From Indioceanicola profundi (GTDB taxonomy: Bacteria > Pseudomonadota > Alphaproteobacteria > Azospirillales > Azospirillaceae), in NCBI RefSeq assembly GCF_003568845.1, contig NZ_CP030126.1, positions 1,267,001-1,331,000 of the forward strand: a stretch of DNA of 64,000 nucleotides. Reading direction: 5' to 3'. The notes under the pieces are model-generated. The model was not told the DNA's origin. It did no database searches and worked only from the letters and a program-made list of their open reading frames with translations. The translations under genes and the position numbers were made by a program. Below, piece by piece: positions 34,135-42,796 of the stretch (the first letter of the stretch is position 1; the number at the start of each line of letters is the position of its first letter).

Positions 34135-35309
34135 TGACGGCTCCGCTTGTCTTCCTGATTGCTGGAGAGCCTTCTGGCGACGTTCTTGGCGCGCGATTGA
34201 TGGCCGCGTTGAAGGACGCTACAGGCGGTCAGGTCCGCTTCGCCGGCATCGGCGGAGAGCGAATGGTGGCGGAGGGGCTGGAGAGCCTGTTTCCGCTGGA
34301 CGAGCTGGCACTGTTCGGGTTGGCCGAATTGCTGCCCAAGCTACCGAACCTGATTCGCCGCTTGCGTCAGACCGTCCAGGAGATTCTTCGGCTTCGACCG
34401 GACGCGGTGGTGACTATCGACGCGCCGGATTTCGGGTTCCGTGTCGCCAAGAGGATCAGAAAGAGCGGGGCGGACATCCCCCTGATCCATTATGTAGCGC
34501 CCACGGTATGGGCCTGGCGGCCCGGGCGGGCGAAGAAAATCGCAGGCTTTCTGGATCACCTGCTGGTCCTGCTTCCGTTCGAGCCGCCCTATTTCGAGGC
34601 GGAGGGACTGGGGTGCACCTTCGTTGGCCATTCCATCGTGGAGGGAGGGGCCGATAAGGGAAATGCCGTTCGGTTCCGCGCGGCGCATGGGCTGCCAGGG
34701 GACGCGCCGATCCTGACTGTGCTTCCAGGCAGCCGCCGTAGCGAGGTGGCGGCGCTGCTCCCGGATTTCGGCGCGGCGCTGGCCCGTCTGAAGGAGCGCC
34801 ATCCGCACCTGATCGTAGCAGTGCCGACTGTTCCGCAGGTGGCGGATGCCGTTCGCTCAGCTACCAAGGCTTGGCCGCTGCCCACCATGGTGGTGGAAGG
34901 GGATCAGGATAAATATGACGCGTTCGCCGCCAGTACCGCGGCACTGGCCGCTTCGGGCACAGTTGCACTGGAACTTGCCCTGGCCGGAGTGCCGGCAATC
35001 ATCGCCTACCGCATCCATCCGCTGACCTACAGGCTCTATCGGCGGCTGATCCGGGTTTCCTATGTGAACCTTGTCAACATCATGCTCGACCGGGCGCTGG
35101 TGCCCGAGTTGCTGCAGCAGGACTGCACGCCGGAAAAGCTGGCTGGTGCAGTGGATAGGCTGCTCACCGATCCGGCAGCCCGGCAGGCCCAGAAGGACGG
35201 CGTTGCCCAGGTCGCGCGCTGGCTTGGCCAGGGAGATGTCCCGCCCAGCCGACGAGCTGCGGAGGCGGTGTTGAAGGTCATGGCGGGTCGGCGTGGCGGC
35301 CGTTCATGA
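34134..35309 (+). CDS. lpxB: Lipid A disaccharide synthase
   Basis: A 391-residue GT19 glycosyltransferase. MTAPLVFLIAGEPSGDVLG is the standard N-terminus. IRFAGIGGERMVAEG-like, the FPLDELALFGLAELLP helix, VAPTVWAWRPGRAKKI and LPGSRRSEV are all present. It joins lipid X and UDP-diacylglucosamine to the beta-1,6 disaccharide at the inner membrane face. It ends the long envelope operon. An inverted repeat after the stop may be the terminator. Confidence 0.96.
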   Translation: MTAPLVFLIAGEPSGDVLGARLMAALKDATGGQVRFAGIGGERMVAEGLESLFPLDELALFGLAELLPKLPNLIRRLRQTVQEILRLRPDAVVTIDAPDFGFRVAKRIRKSGADIPLIHYVAPTVWAWRPGRAKKIAGFLDHLLVLLPFEPPYFEAEGLGCTFVGHSIVEGGADKGNAVRFRAAHGLPGDAPILTVLPGSRRSEVAALLPDFGAALARLKERHPHLIVAVPTVPQVADAVRSATKAWPLPTMVVEGDQDKYDAFAASTAALAASGTVALELALAGVPAIIAYRIHPLTYRLYRRLIRVSYVNLVNIMLDRALVPELLQQDCTPEKLAGAVDRLLTDPAARQAQKDGVAQVARWLGQGDVPPSRRAAEAVLKVMAGRRGGRS

Positions 35310-35318
35310 TCCGCACCG

Positions 35319-35337
35319 GGCAGCGATGCCGGCTGCC
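35319..35337 (+). terminator. Weak hairpin after lpxB
   Basis: GGCAGC and GCTGCC pair across a seven-base loop, nine bases after the lpxB stop, followed by TAAGTTTGG. It lies between lpxB and a converging small gene. The stem is short and the U-tract poor. Confidence 0.35.
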
Positions 35338-35510
35338 TAAGTTTGGAACAGTCCGTATAGCCCAGCAGCAGCGACCGTCAGCAGTACGGCCCGCAGCATA
35401 ACCCGCTTCAGCCGAATGCCTGCCGGCATGGGATTGTCGTTCGCCGGAACGCGCATGACCCCGCGCACCAGACGCGGGGCCATGCGGTAGGCGAGCGGGC
35501 GGGCGGTCAT
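35337..35510 (-). CDS. Small membrane protein (57 aa)
   Basis: A 57-residue protein with a basic, Arg-rich first half (MTARPLAYRMAPRLVRGVMR) and one C-terminal hydrophobic segment of about 18 residues (VMLRAVLLTVAAAGLYGLF). The basic side suggests an inside N-terminus and a tail-type anchor. AGGG lies directly before the ATG. It starts 40 bases after the gltA stop on the same strand and may be read from the gltA transcript. No family recognised; an upstream extension overlapping gltA is less likely. Confidence 0.5.
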   Translation of the reverse strand: MTARPLAYRMAPRLVRGVMRVPANDNPMPAGIRLKRVMLRAVLLTVAAAGLYGLFQT

Positions 35511-35550
35511 CCCTGGGGGACCGCCCGCTCCCGTATGTGATGTCTGCCGC

Positions 35551-36870
35551 TCAGCCACGCTGGTCCAGGGGCACGAAGGCGCGGGTCGTGGCGCCGGTGT
35601 AGAGCTGACGCGGACGACCGATCTTCTGGACCGGATCTTCGATCATTTCCTTCCACTGGCTGATCCAGCCGACGGTGCGGGCCAGGGCGAACAGCACGGT
35701 GAACATGCTGGTCGGGAAGCCGATCGCCTTCAGGATGATACCGGAATAGAAGTCCACGTTCGGATAGAGCTTCTTCTCGACGAAGTACTCGTCCTGAAGG
35801 GCAATACGCTCCAGCTCCACCGCGATGTCGAGGAGCGGGTCATCCTTGATGCCGAGGGTAGCCAGAACCTCGTTGCAGGTCTTCTGCATCACTTTGGCGC
35901 GCGGATCGTAGTTCTTGTAGACCCGGTGACCGAAGCCCATCAGACGGAACGGGTCGTTCTTGTCCTTGGCGCGCTTCACGAACTCGGGAATACGGTCCAC
36001 CGTCCCGATTTCGTTGAGCATCTTCAGCACGGCCTCGTTCGCACCGCCATGGGCGGGACCCCAGAGGGAGGCAATGCCGGCCGCGATGCAGGCGAAGGGA
36101 TTGGCGCCCGAGGAGCCGGCCAGGCGAACGGTCGACGTGGACGCGTTCTGCTCATGATCGGCGTGCAGGATGAAGATCTTGTCCATCGCCTTGGCGATGA
36201 CCGGATCGACCTTGTAGGGCTCGCACGGGACCGCGAAGGTCATGTGCAGGAAGTTTTCGGCATAACCGAGATCGTTGCGCGGGTAGATGAAGGGCTGGCC
36301 AACGGAATACTTGTAGGCCATCGCCGCGATCGTCGGCATCTTTGCGATCAGGCGATGCGACGCAATCATCCGCTGCTGCGGGTCATTGATGTCGGTGCTG
36401 TCATGATAGAAGGCCGAGAGCGCGCCGACCACGCCGCACATGATGGCCATCGGGTGCGCATCGCGGCGGAAGCCGCGGAAGAAATTCGAGAGCTGTTCAT
36501 GCACCATCGTGTGACGGGTGATGGTGTACTCGAAGGTCTTCTTCTCCTCAGCCGTGGGCAGCTCGCCGTGGAGCAGGAGATAGCAGACTTCCATGAAGTC
36601 GCTCTTCTCGGCCAGCTCCTCGATGGGATAGCCGCGGTGAAGCAGGACGCCGGCATCACCGTCGATATAGGTGATCTTGGACTCGCAGGAGCCGGTGGAG
36701 GTGAAGCCCGGATCGTAGGTGAAGTAGCCGGTTTCGCCATAAAGCTTTCGGATGTCCACGACGGCCGGGCCGGTGGTGCCGTCAAGCACGGGCAGCGTGA
36801 ACGACTTGCCGGTCCGATTGTCGGTCAGTGTGACTGTGTCGGCGGCCGTGGGAGATGTCGTCTGGCTCAT
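35551..36870 (-). CDS. gltA: Type II citrate synthase
   Basis: A 439-residue hexameric-type citrate synthase. Catalytic residues are seen in [12 protein letters not shown] (His), [10 protein letters not shown] (His) and [10 protein letters not shown] (Asp). The N-terminal [22 protein letters not shown] is typical of the Gram-negative type II group that is inhibited by NADH. It condenses oxaloacetate and acetyl-CoA in the TCA cycle. AAGGA precedes the ATG. A sigma-70-like promoter lies 64-92 bases upstream, and the leader contains a small GGGGGC/GCCCCC hairpin. Confidence 0.97.
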   Translation of the reverse strand: MSQTTSPTAADTVTLTDNRTGKSFTLPVLDGTTGPAVVDIRKLYGETGYFTYDPGFTSTGSCESKITYIDGDAGVLLHRGYPIEELAEKSDFMEVCYLLLHGELPTAEEKKTFEYTITRHTMVHEQLSNFFRGFRRDAHPMAIMCGVVGALSAFYHDSTDINDPQQRMIASHRLIAKMPTIAAMAYKYSVGQPFIYPRNDLGYAENFLHMTFAVPCEPYKVDPVIAKAMDKIFILHADHEQNASTSTVRLAGSSGANPFACIAAGIASLWGPAHGGANEAVLKMLNEIGTVDRIPEFVKRAKDKNDPFRLMGFGHRVYKNYDPRAKVMQKTCNEVLATLGIKDDPLLDIAVELERIALQDEYFVEKKLYPNVDFYSGIILKAIGFPTSMFTVLFALARTVGWISQWKEMIEDPVQKIGRPRQLYTGATTRAFVPLDQRG

Positions 36871-37449
36871 TCGGGCACATCCTTAGTGTTTGTTCTGGGG
36901 GCCTCGCCCCCTAGCTTCTGGTGGTCGCGGCGGAGTTTAGTGCTGTGCAGCATGGAAGGCAACGCGGCACCGATCCGATTCATGTCTCAGCCGTCACGCC
37001 GCTGGAGCAGCGGGTCTGTTTCGCTGGCAGACTGCACGCATCTCTCCGTCCGGCAGACGGCGAGCAAGCCAGGGACGGCTGAATGCTTCCGTTATCCGCC
37101 GCTGCTCGGCCTTTTCCGCGCAAATCCGCTCGATTTGCTCAAACGTACCAGAATCCGAGTCGGACCTGGCGGGCCTCCATCAAGACTGAAAACCTGCCAT
37201 GCGAAACGGGGCGCCATTCGGTGGCTTCCGTCCCATTCGCCTGCCCCGGGATGAAGGCCGGAATTGGCGCAATGCAACATGGCTGCCGCATCGGACAGGA
37301 GTAGATCGATTGACCTGAATCACGCCTGGCCAGGTGCTTCCGGGTAAGGTGGTGCGGCGAGGCAGGCATCTCACCGCAGATTGTGGTATCCTCTTACTTC
37401 AGCAATCTGGAAATACGGCGATGCGGATGCGGTCCGGCGGGGCATTCCT
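36871..37449. other. Long divergent intergenic region between gltA and comEC
   Basis: About 580 bases with no convincing gene. The short open frames here lack ribosome sites and protein-like composition. Seen: the gltA promoter (36934-36962), a GGGGGC-CTC-GCCCCC hairpin in its leader (36897-36911), a CCTGGCCAGG palindrome (37325-37334) and TTGAC-N4-ATCAC (37310-37323), a partial FNR-like site. The rest shows nothing I can assign. Confidence 0.6.
36934..36962 (-). promoter_or_regulatory. gltA promoter
   Basis: On the minus strand TTGCCT (36957-36962) and TAAACT (36934-36939) are separated by exactly 17 bases. Each matches four of six consensus positions. Transcription from here would give a leader of about 55 bases. 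Confidence 0.55.
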
Positions 37450-39582
37450 ATGAGCTATCCGGCGTCGGATGGCGGGTCTGGCTGGAGCAAGGACCAGACG
37501 CCTCTGCAGACGACGGCGTCCATTCTTGATCGGCTCACCTTCTGGGTTGCTGCACACTTGGCGGAAGAGGCTGGTCGGCTTCCCCTCTGGCTGCCTGTGG
37601 GGCTGGCACTTGGAATCGCGGCATATTTTCAGCTGCGCGAGGAGCCGCCCGCGCTCACGGGTGTTCTGGCGATCGGCATATCGGTTTTGCTGATGCTGGC
37701 ACGCTTCCCATGGCTCCGCTTTGCAGGAATCTGGCTATGCGTCCTGTCAGCAGGATTTTCCGCGGCCCAGTTCCGGACAGCGATGGTTGCCTCACCCATT
37801 CTGTCTTTCGAGACCGGTCCAACGATGGTGGAGGGGCGGGTCGTCACCGTGGACCGGTTGGAGGAGGGGGCGCGCGTTCTCCTGGAGGAGGTGGTTGCGG
37901 ATCGGCTGTCTGCCCAACATCGGCCCGCCCGAGTCCGCGTCCGGCTGCATCGCCATGAGGAATGGATGCCAGCACCGGGCGACCGCGTCCGGATGCTGGC
38001 GATTCTGCGCCCGCCACTGGAACCAGCCGCTCCCGATGCATTCGACTTCCGGCGCCATGCGTTCTTCCAGCAGATCGGCGCGGTCGGATTCGCGCTGTCC
38101 AGGTTGGAGCGGCTCTCTGCCGTACCGCCTCAGGGCTGGAATCGTGTCACGATCAGTATCGAACGATTGCGCCAGCGCATTGCCGAGCGGGTGGCGGAAC
38201 GTCTGAACGGGCCGGAGGGAGCAGTGACCACGGCACTGCTCAATGGTCAGCCGACCGCCATCCCCGAGCAGGACATCGAGGCCCTCCGCAAATCCGGCCT
38301 ACAGCACCTGCTCTCCATCTCAGGTCTACACATCGGATTGGTAGCCGGGCTGGTGTTCTTTTCCGTGCGGGCGTTGCTGGCCCTGAGTCCTCCTCTAGCC
38401 CTGCGGTATCCCATCAAAAAATGGGCGGCCGTGGCGGCCCTGCTTGCGGCCAGCGGGTACATGCTGCTTGTGGGCGCACCGGTACCGACGCAGCGGTCGG
38501 TACTGATGACAGGAATCATGCTGCTTGCCGTCATGGTGGACCGCTCGCCCTTTTCAATGCGGGTGGTAGCTGTAGCCGCTACTGTCATATTGCTGATCCA
38601 GCCCGAGTCGCTGGTCGGACCCAGCTTTCAGATGTCATTTGCGGCGGTCATTGCTCTGATTGCAGCCTACGAGGTGCTGCGCGGCCGGCTATCGAGCGGG
38701 GGCGATATCGGTCCGGTCAGGAAGGGGCTGCTCTATGTCGCGGGACTGTCTGTCACCTCCCTGGTGGCCGGCGCCGCAACCACGCCCTTCGCGCTGTATC
38801 ACTTCCAGCAGATGGCGAATTACGGAATCCTGGCCAATCTGCTGGCGGTACCGATTACCAGCTTCTGGGTTATGCCATTCGGAGTGCTGGCTCTGATGTT
38901 GATGCCTTTGGGCCTGGAAGGTCCGGCGCTGGACGTCATGGGGCTGGGCGTATCGGGAATCCTCTGGTCCGCCCATTGGGTGGCCGACCTGCCAGGGGCG
39001 GCGATCCAGATTCCGGCGATGCCCGTCCATGGCTTGGCGCTGGTCAGTCTAGGTGGAGCTTGGCTGGTGATCTGGACTCGGCGCTGGCGGCTTGCCGGGT
39101 TGGCGGCGATCCTATTAGGAGTGGCGACCTGCTGGACGACCGCACGACCCGACCTGCTGGTCGCCAACTCCGGAAAGCTGGTCGGTGTCCGGGCGCCGGA
39201 CGGAGAGCTCTGGGTTTCCAGTGGCCGTGCCGCCCGGTTCGAAGCGGAACTCTGGCGCGAGCGGGATGGGCTGACCGGTGCGCCTCCGGCATGGAGCAAA
39301 TCGGGCACCAGGGATGGCTGGACCGGGTGCGACCCGTCCGGATGCGTCAGCCGGGTAGCGGGAAGAATTGTCGCCGTAGCATATGCGGTTGATGCGCTGG
39401 CCGAGGATTGCGCCATGGCCGATATCGTGATCACCAGTGTACCGGACGCGCAATGCCCAGCGCCGCTGGTGATCGGCCCGGAGACCCTCCGCCAGTACGG
39501 CAGCCACGCCCTGTTCATCGGACCAGAGGGAATAAGGGTGGAGACCGGGAGGGCTGCCCGGCGGGCGCGGCCGTGGAATTAG
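37450..39582 (+). CDS. comEC: ComEC/Rec2-family DNA uptake channel protein
   Basis: A 710-residue polytopic membrane protein. N-terminal hydrophobic segments precede an OB-like DUF4131 domain (about residues 100-200, with MVEGRVVTVDRLEEGARVLLEE). The competence core has LRKSGLQHLLSISGLHIGLVAG and GAPVPTQRSVLMT, then FQMSFAAVIALI. The family forms the inner-membrane channel for transforming DNA. The C-terminal 150 residues show no HxHxDH motif, so the metallo-beta-lactamase nuclease domain found in many homologues is absent or reduced. The ATG at 37450 is chosen over a start at 37381 because GGCGGGG precedes it. No other competence gene is nearby. Confidence 0.9.
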   Translation: MSYPASDGGSGWSKDQTPLQTTASILDRLTFWVAAHLAEEAGRLPLWLPVGLALGIAAYFQLREEPPALTGVLAIGISVLLMLARFPWLRFAGIWLCVLSAGFSAAQFRTAMVASPILSFETGPTMVEGRVVTVDRLEEGARVLLEEVVADRLSAQHRPARVRVRLHRHEEWMPAPGDRVRMLAILRPPLEPAAPDAFDFRRHAFFQQIGAVGFALSRLERLSAVPPQGWNRVTISIERLRQRIAERVAERLNGPEGAVTTALLNGQPTAIPEQDIEALRKSGLQHLLSISGLHIGLVAGLVFFSVRALLALSPPLALRYPIKKWAAVAALLAASGYMLLVGAPVPTQRSVLMTGIMLLAVMVDRSPFSMRVVAVAATVILLIQPESLVGPSFQMSFAAVIALIAAYEVLRGRLSSGGDIGPVRKGLLYVAGLSVTSLVAGAATTPFALYHFQQMANYGILANLLAVPITSFWVMPFGVLALMLMPLGLEGPALDVMGLGVSGILWSAHWVADLPGAAIQIPAMPVHGLALVSLGGAWLVIWTRRWRLAGLAAILLGVATCWTTARPDLLVANSGKLVGVRAPDGELWVSSGRAARFEAELWRERDGLTGAPPAWSKSGTRDGWTGCDPSGCVSRVAGRIVAVAYAVDALAEDCAMADIVITSVPDAQCPAPLVIGPETLRQYGSHALFIGPEGIRVETGRAARRARPWN

Positions 39583-39615
39583 GTCGGTTCAGGATCGCTT
39601 CCCGACAAAGAATGA

Positions 39616-39639
39616 AGCCGGGTTCTGACGGACCCGGCT
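39616..39639 (-). terminator. Terminator between comEC and hisI
   Basis: AGCCGGGT and ACCCGGCT form an 8-bp stem that can extend inward to a TGAC loop. Read on the minus strand, TTCATTCTTTG follows, a T-rich tract. It is a probable terminator of the sulfur operon and may also act on comEC. Confidence 0.6.
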
Positions 39640-39698
39640 CAAGTCGATTGGGAAGGTTGGAGACAGGTACAGACTGACCGACTTACGCGCCCGCCGCC

Positions 39699-39712
39699 TT
39701 GATCTGCATCAA
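39699..39712. promoter_or_regulatory. Perfect FNR/FixK-type box in a convergent region
   Basis: TTGAT-CTGC-ATCAA matches the FNR/FixK consensus exactly and extends to an 18-bp dyad (CCTTGAT/ATCAAGG). It lies just past the hisI stop and 117 bases after comEC, so no annotated start is downstream. It may be chance, a small hairpin, or a promoter of an unannotated RNA. Confidence 0.4.
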
Positions 39713-39715
39713 GGA

Positions 39716-40129
39716 TCAGAATCCGGGCTGCTTCCCACCGCCGTACAGATCCTCAGGCTTCGCCAGCGGCTCCGCAATCGTGACCAGTTCCCCGTTGCGG
39801 ACAGCCCGGTAGAAGCAGGAGCGGCGTCCGGTATGACAGGCGACTCCCTGCTGATCGACCAGCAGCAGCAAGGTATCGCCGTCGCAATCCACCCGGAGTT
39901 CCACCAGTTTCTGGACCTGGCCCGACGTTTCCCCCTTGCGCCAGAACCCGCCCCTCGAACGCGACCAGTAGCAGACGCGGCCCGTGGACAGGCTTTCCGT
40001 GATGCTCTCCCGGTTCATCCAGGCCATCATCAGCACTTCCCCCGTATCATGCTGCTGGGCGATGGCGGGGACCAGTCCGGCCGAGTCCCATTTGATGACG
40101 GAGAGCAAGTCCCCAAGGCCGCTGCTCAT
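39716..40129 (-). CDS. hisI: Phosphoribosyl-AMP cyclohydrolase
   Basis: A 137-residue monofunctional HisI. Key motifs are EVLMMAWMNRESI, YWSRSRGGFWRKGETSG, the metal-binding DCDGDTLLLLVDQQGVACHTG and RRSCFYR. It opens the purine ring of phosphoribosyl-AMP in histidine synthesis. It lacks the HisE domain, as usual in alphaproteobacteria. It is the last gene of the minus-strand run and overlaps the metC stop by four bases, so it is coupled to a sulfur gene rather than to other his genes. Confidence 0.95.
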   Translation of the reverse strand: MSSGLGDLLSVIKWDSAGLVPAIAQQHDTGEVLMMAWMNRESITESLSTGRVCYWSRSRGGFWRKGETSGQVQKLVELRVDCDGDTLLLLVDQQGVACHTGRRSCFYRAVRNGELVTIAEPLAKPEDLYGGGKQPGF

Positions 40130-41310
40130 TGCGCCGTCTCCATAATGGCGAAGCCCTTTTCCAGATCGGCGATGAGGTCCGCCGGTTCCTCCAGCCCGCA
40201 ATGGATACGGACGAGGGGACCCTCCGCCTTGAACTCGGTGGCGCTACGGCTCTTCGCCGGATTGGTAGGCAGGACCAGGCTTTCGAACCCGCCATAGCTG
40301 AAGCCGATTCCGAACAGCGTCAGCGCATCCACCATGGCGCTCACCGCGCGTCGCGGCACCGGCTTCAGCTCCACTGTGAAGAGGCCGCTTGCACCGGTGA
40401 AATCACGCTTCCAGAGGCTGTGTCCCGGGTCCTCCGGTCGGGCAGGGTAGAGAATGCGCGCCACCTCCGGCCGGCTGGCAAGCCATTGCGCCAGGGCGAG
40501 ACCTGTCCGCTGGTGCCGTTCCATACGCAGGCCGAGCGTACGTATGCCGCGGAGGCCGAGATAGAGATCTTCCGACCCGGCACAGGCGCCCAGCAGGACC
40601 GCCGCTGTCTTGACCGGGCGAAAGGCGTCTTCCGTACAGACGGCCACGCCCAGATTGGCATCGGCATGGCCTGCGATGAACTTCGTCGCAGCCTGGATCG
40701 ACACATCGACCCCGTGCTTAAGCGGCCTGTAGAACCATCCAGCCGCCCAGGTATTGTCCAGCAAGGTCACGATCCCTCGCGCCCGTGCCGCCGCAGTCAT
40801 GGCCGGCACGTCCTGAACTTCGAAACTCAGCGAACCGGGCGATTCGAGGAAAAGGGCGCGCGTGTTCGGCCGGAACAGCGCTTCGATGCCCGCCCCGATC
40901 AGCGGATCGTAGAATTCAACCTCCACGCCCAGGCCCGCCAGCATCTGGCGGCAGAATTCCCGGGTCGGCCCATAGCAGCTGTCCGTGACCAGGAGATGAT
41001 CGCCCGCCTTGCAGAAGGCCAGAAGAGCTGTGGTGATCGCCTGCAGGCCGCTGCCGAAGGACACGGCGCGGTAGCCGCCCTCCAGCTCCGCCATGGCTTC
41101 CTCGAAGGCGCGGCTGGACGGGTTGCCGATGCGCCCGTATCGGGTCTCCAGCCAGTCCGGATCGGCGCGGTTCAGATGATCGACGTCATCGAACAGAATG
41201 GTGGACGCGCGGAAGGGCGGGACATTCACCGCCCCGGCATATGCCTGCTTCCGCCCGCCATGGGACAGGCGGGTCGTGGGGGAGCCGCCGCGGGTCTCAT
41301 CCTTGCTCAT
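40126..41310 (-). CDS. metC: Cystathionine beta-lyase
   Basis: A 394-residue PLP enzyme of the Cys/Met metabolism family. RYGRIGNPSSRAFEEAMAELEGG, VSFGSGLQAI, LLDNTWAAGWFYRPLKHG and the Schiff-base lysine in ATKFIAGHADANLG are present. The wording RYGRIGNP and TWAAG is typical of alphaproteobacterial cystathionine beta-lyases, which release homocysteine. Gamma-synthase activity cannot be excluded. MSKDETRGG at 41310 is taken as start. The acetyltransferase stop is five bases upstream. Confidence 0.93.
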   Translation of the reverse strand: MSKDETRGGSPTTRLSHGGRKQAYAGAVNVPPFRASTILFDDVDHLNRADPDWLETRYGRIGNPSSRAFEEAMAELEGGYRAVSFGSGLQAITTALLAFCKAGDHLLVTDSCYGPTREFCRQMLAGLGVEVEFYDPLIGAGIEALFRPNTRALFLESPGSLSFEVQDVPAMTAAARARGIVTLLDNTWAAGWFYRPLKHGVDVSIQAATKFIAGHADANLGVAVCTEDAFRPVKTAAVLLGACAGSEDLYLGLRGIRTLGLRMERHQRTGLALAQWLASRPEVARILYPARPEDPGHSLWKRDFTGASGLFTVELKPVPRRAVSAMVDALTLFGIGFSYGGFESLVLPTNPAKSRSATEFKAEGPLVRIHCGLEEPADLIADLEKGFAIMETAQ

Positions 41311-41314
41311 ATTC

Positions 41315-41911
41315 TCACTCCCGGCCGAGAGGCACATGGGGGGCGGCATCGCGCGGAATCAGTCCGGTCAGCCGCGGATCCTCCAGCTCGCGCACAAGCT
41401 GGCGAACCGGCTTGAAACCTGCGCGCTGGTACATCAGCAGTGCCTTGGGATGATCCAGGGTGCAGGTGTTGACTGTCATTTTCTCCACCCCACTGACCGA
41501 CCAGCCGGCCTCCACAGCCCAATCCAGCAGCCAGGGACCGATTCCCCGTCCGATGAACTCGGGAATCAGGCCGAAATAGGCTATGTCGCAGAGACCCTGC
41601 TTCCGCCGGTCCAGTTCCACATACCCGGCAGGCACGCCGGCCGCATAGGCGACGAAAATTTCGACGTTCGGGTCCTGGATGATGGTGCGGAGCTGATCAT
41701 CCGGCATGCGCCGCCGCATCTCCCACAGCCAGGGACCGCCGACGGTGTTGTAGAGGTAACGGTAGAAGGAAAGCGTGCAGTGCTCCGCCCGCAACAGCGC
41801 GAGCCGCTCCACTGGAGCTGGCAGGCGGGCTTTGGCCGGACGCTCCAGCATTTCCAGGAAGGTGATAGTGGTGCGGATATGACGCGGGGGCAGGGGGCGA
41901 TTAATGGTCAC
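41315..41911 (-). CDS. GNAT-family N-acetyltransferase
   Basis: A 198-residue GNAT protein. The acetyl-CoA loop is seen in AYFGLIPEFIGRGIGPWLLDWAVEAGW (Arg/Gln-x-x-Gly-x-Gly/Ala class), and a final core strand in ALLMYQRAGFKP. The N-terminal part (SFYRYLYNTVGGPWLWEMRRRM) is typical of a bacterial GNAT group of unknown substrate. It overlaps sseA by four bases and sits five bases before metC, so it belongs to the sulfur operon. Acetylation of a thiol or amino acid is a reasonable guess only. Confidence 0.88.
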   Translation of the reverse strand: MTINRPLPPRHIRTTITFLEMLERPAKARLPAPVERLALLRAEHCTLSFYRYLYNTVGGPWLWEMRRRMPDDQLRTIIQDPNVEIFVAYAAGVPAGYVELDRRKQGLCDIAYFGLIPEFIGRGIGPWLLDWAVEAGWSVSGVEKMTVNTCTLDHPKALLMYQRAGFKPVRQLVRELEDPRLTGLIPRDAAPHVPLGRE

Positions 41912-42792
41912 GCCTTTTCTCCCGATCGGGCCGATCCTGTCTCGACAGGCACATCCTCACGCCCGCCCCACTCCGTCCAGGACCCATCATAAACGGCTGT
42001 GCCCGGCTTCCCCATGCGATCCATCGCGAGTGCCAGAACGCAGGCGGTCACGCCGCTGCCGCAACTGGTTACAATTGGTCGGTCCAAATCCACGCCGGCG
42101 GCGGCAAAGCGGTTTGCCAGTTCTTCGGCCGGGCGAAGACCCTTCGTTTTCGGGTCCAACAGATCGGTGAAGGGCAGGTTCAGCGCACCGGGGATGTGGC
42201 CGCTACGTAGTCCGGCGCGCGGTTCCGGCACAGTGCCGTCGAACCGGCCGGCGGCCCGTGCGTCCACCACCTGCTCCGCACCTGTTTCCAGATTGGCTCG
42301 GATATCCGTCAGGCTACGGACCAGGGTCGGGTCGAAACTGGCGCGGAAAGGGCGGGGCTCGTGCGTCGGTGCGGGGCCGCTTTCGGTCTGCCTGCCCTCC
42401 GCCTGCCAACGGGGAAGGCCGCCATCCAGGACGAACACGTCCTTGTGGCCAAAGACGCGGAACATCCACCACGCACGCGGGGCCGTGAATAGTCCGAGCG
42501 CATCGTAAACCACCACGGTATCCGCGCTGCCGATGCCAAGCGCTCCAACCATGGCGGCGAATTCCGACGGCGATGGAAGCATGTGCGGCAGATCGCTGGT
42601 CCGGTCTGCGATGCTGTCGATGTCAAAAAAAACCGCACCGGGAATACGCACAGACTCGAACTCTGCCGCCGGGTCGCGTCTCGCATCCGGCATGTGCCAG
42701 GAGGCGTCCACGATCCTAACCGCAGGATCGTTCAGATGCGCCTCAAGCCACTCGGTACTGACGACAGGGTCCCTGCGGGCGGCGGTGTCCAT
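41908..42792 (-). CDS. sseA: 3-mercaptopyruvate sulfurtransferase
   Basis: A 294-residue tandem rhodanese. The first, inactive domain has IVDASWHMPDARRDP and PGAVFFDIDSIADRTSDLPHM. The second carries the active loop TSCGSGVTACVLAL, where CGSGVT is diagnostic of mercaptopyruvate enzymes rather than thiosulfate sulfurtransferases. It moves sulfur from 3-mercaptopyruvate to thiols or cyanide in the cytoplasm. It starts five bases after the AlaX stop and overlaps the GNAT gene by four bases. Confidence 0.95.
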   Translation of the reverse strand: MDTAARRDPVVSTEWLEAHLNDPAVRIVDASWHMPDARRDPAAEFESVRIPGAVFFDIDSIADRTSDLPHMLPSPSEFAAMVGALGIGSADTVVVYDALGLFTAPRAWWMFRVFGHKDVFVLDGGLPRWQAEGRQTESGPAPTHEPRPFRASFDPTLVRSLTDIRANLETGAEQVVDARAAGRFDGTVPEPRAGLRSGHIPGALNLPFTDLLDPKTKGLRPAEELANRFAAAGVDLDRPIVTSCGSGVTACVLALAMDRMGKPGTAVYDGSWTEWGGREDVPVETGSARSGEKA

Positions 42793-42796
42793 GCCC

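Noticed and set aside
37083-37369. Two short open frames in the gltA-comEC intergenic region
   Set aside because: No ribosome binding site, no hydrophobic or helical pattern and composition typical of non-coding DNA.
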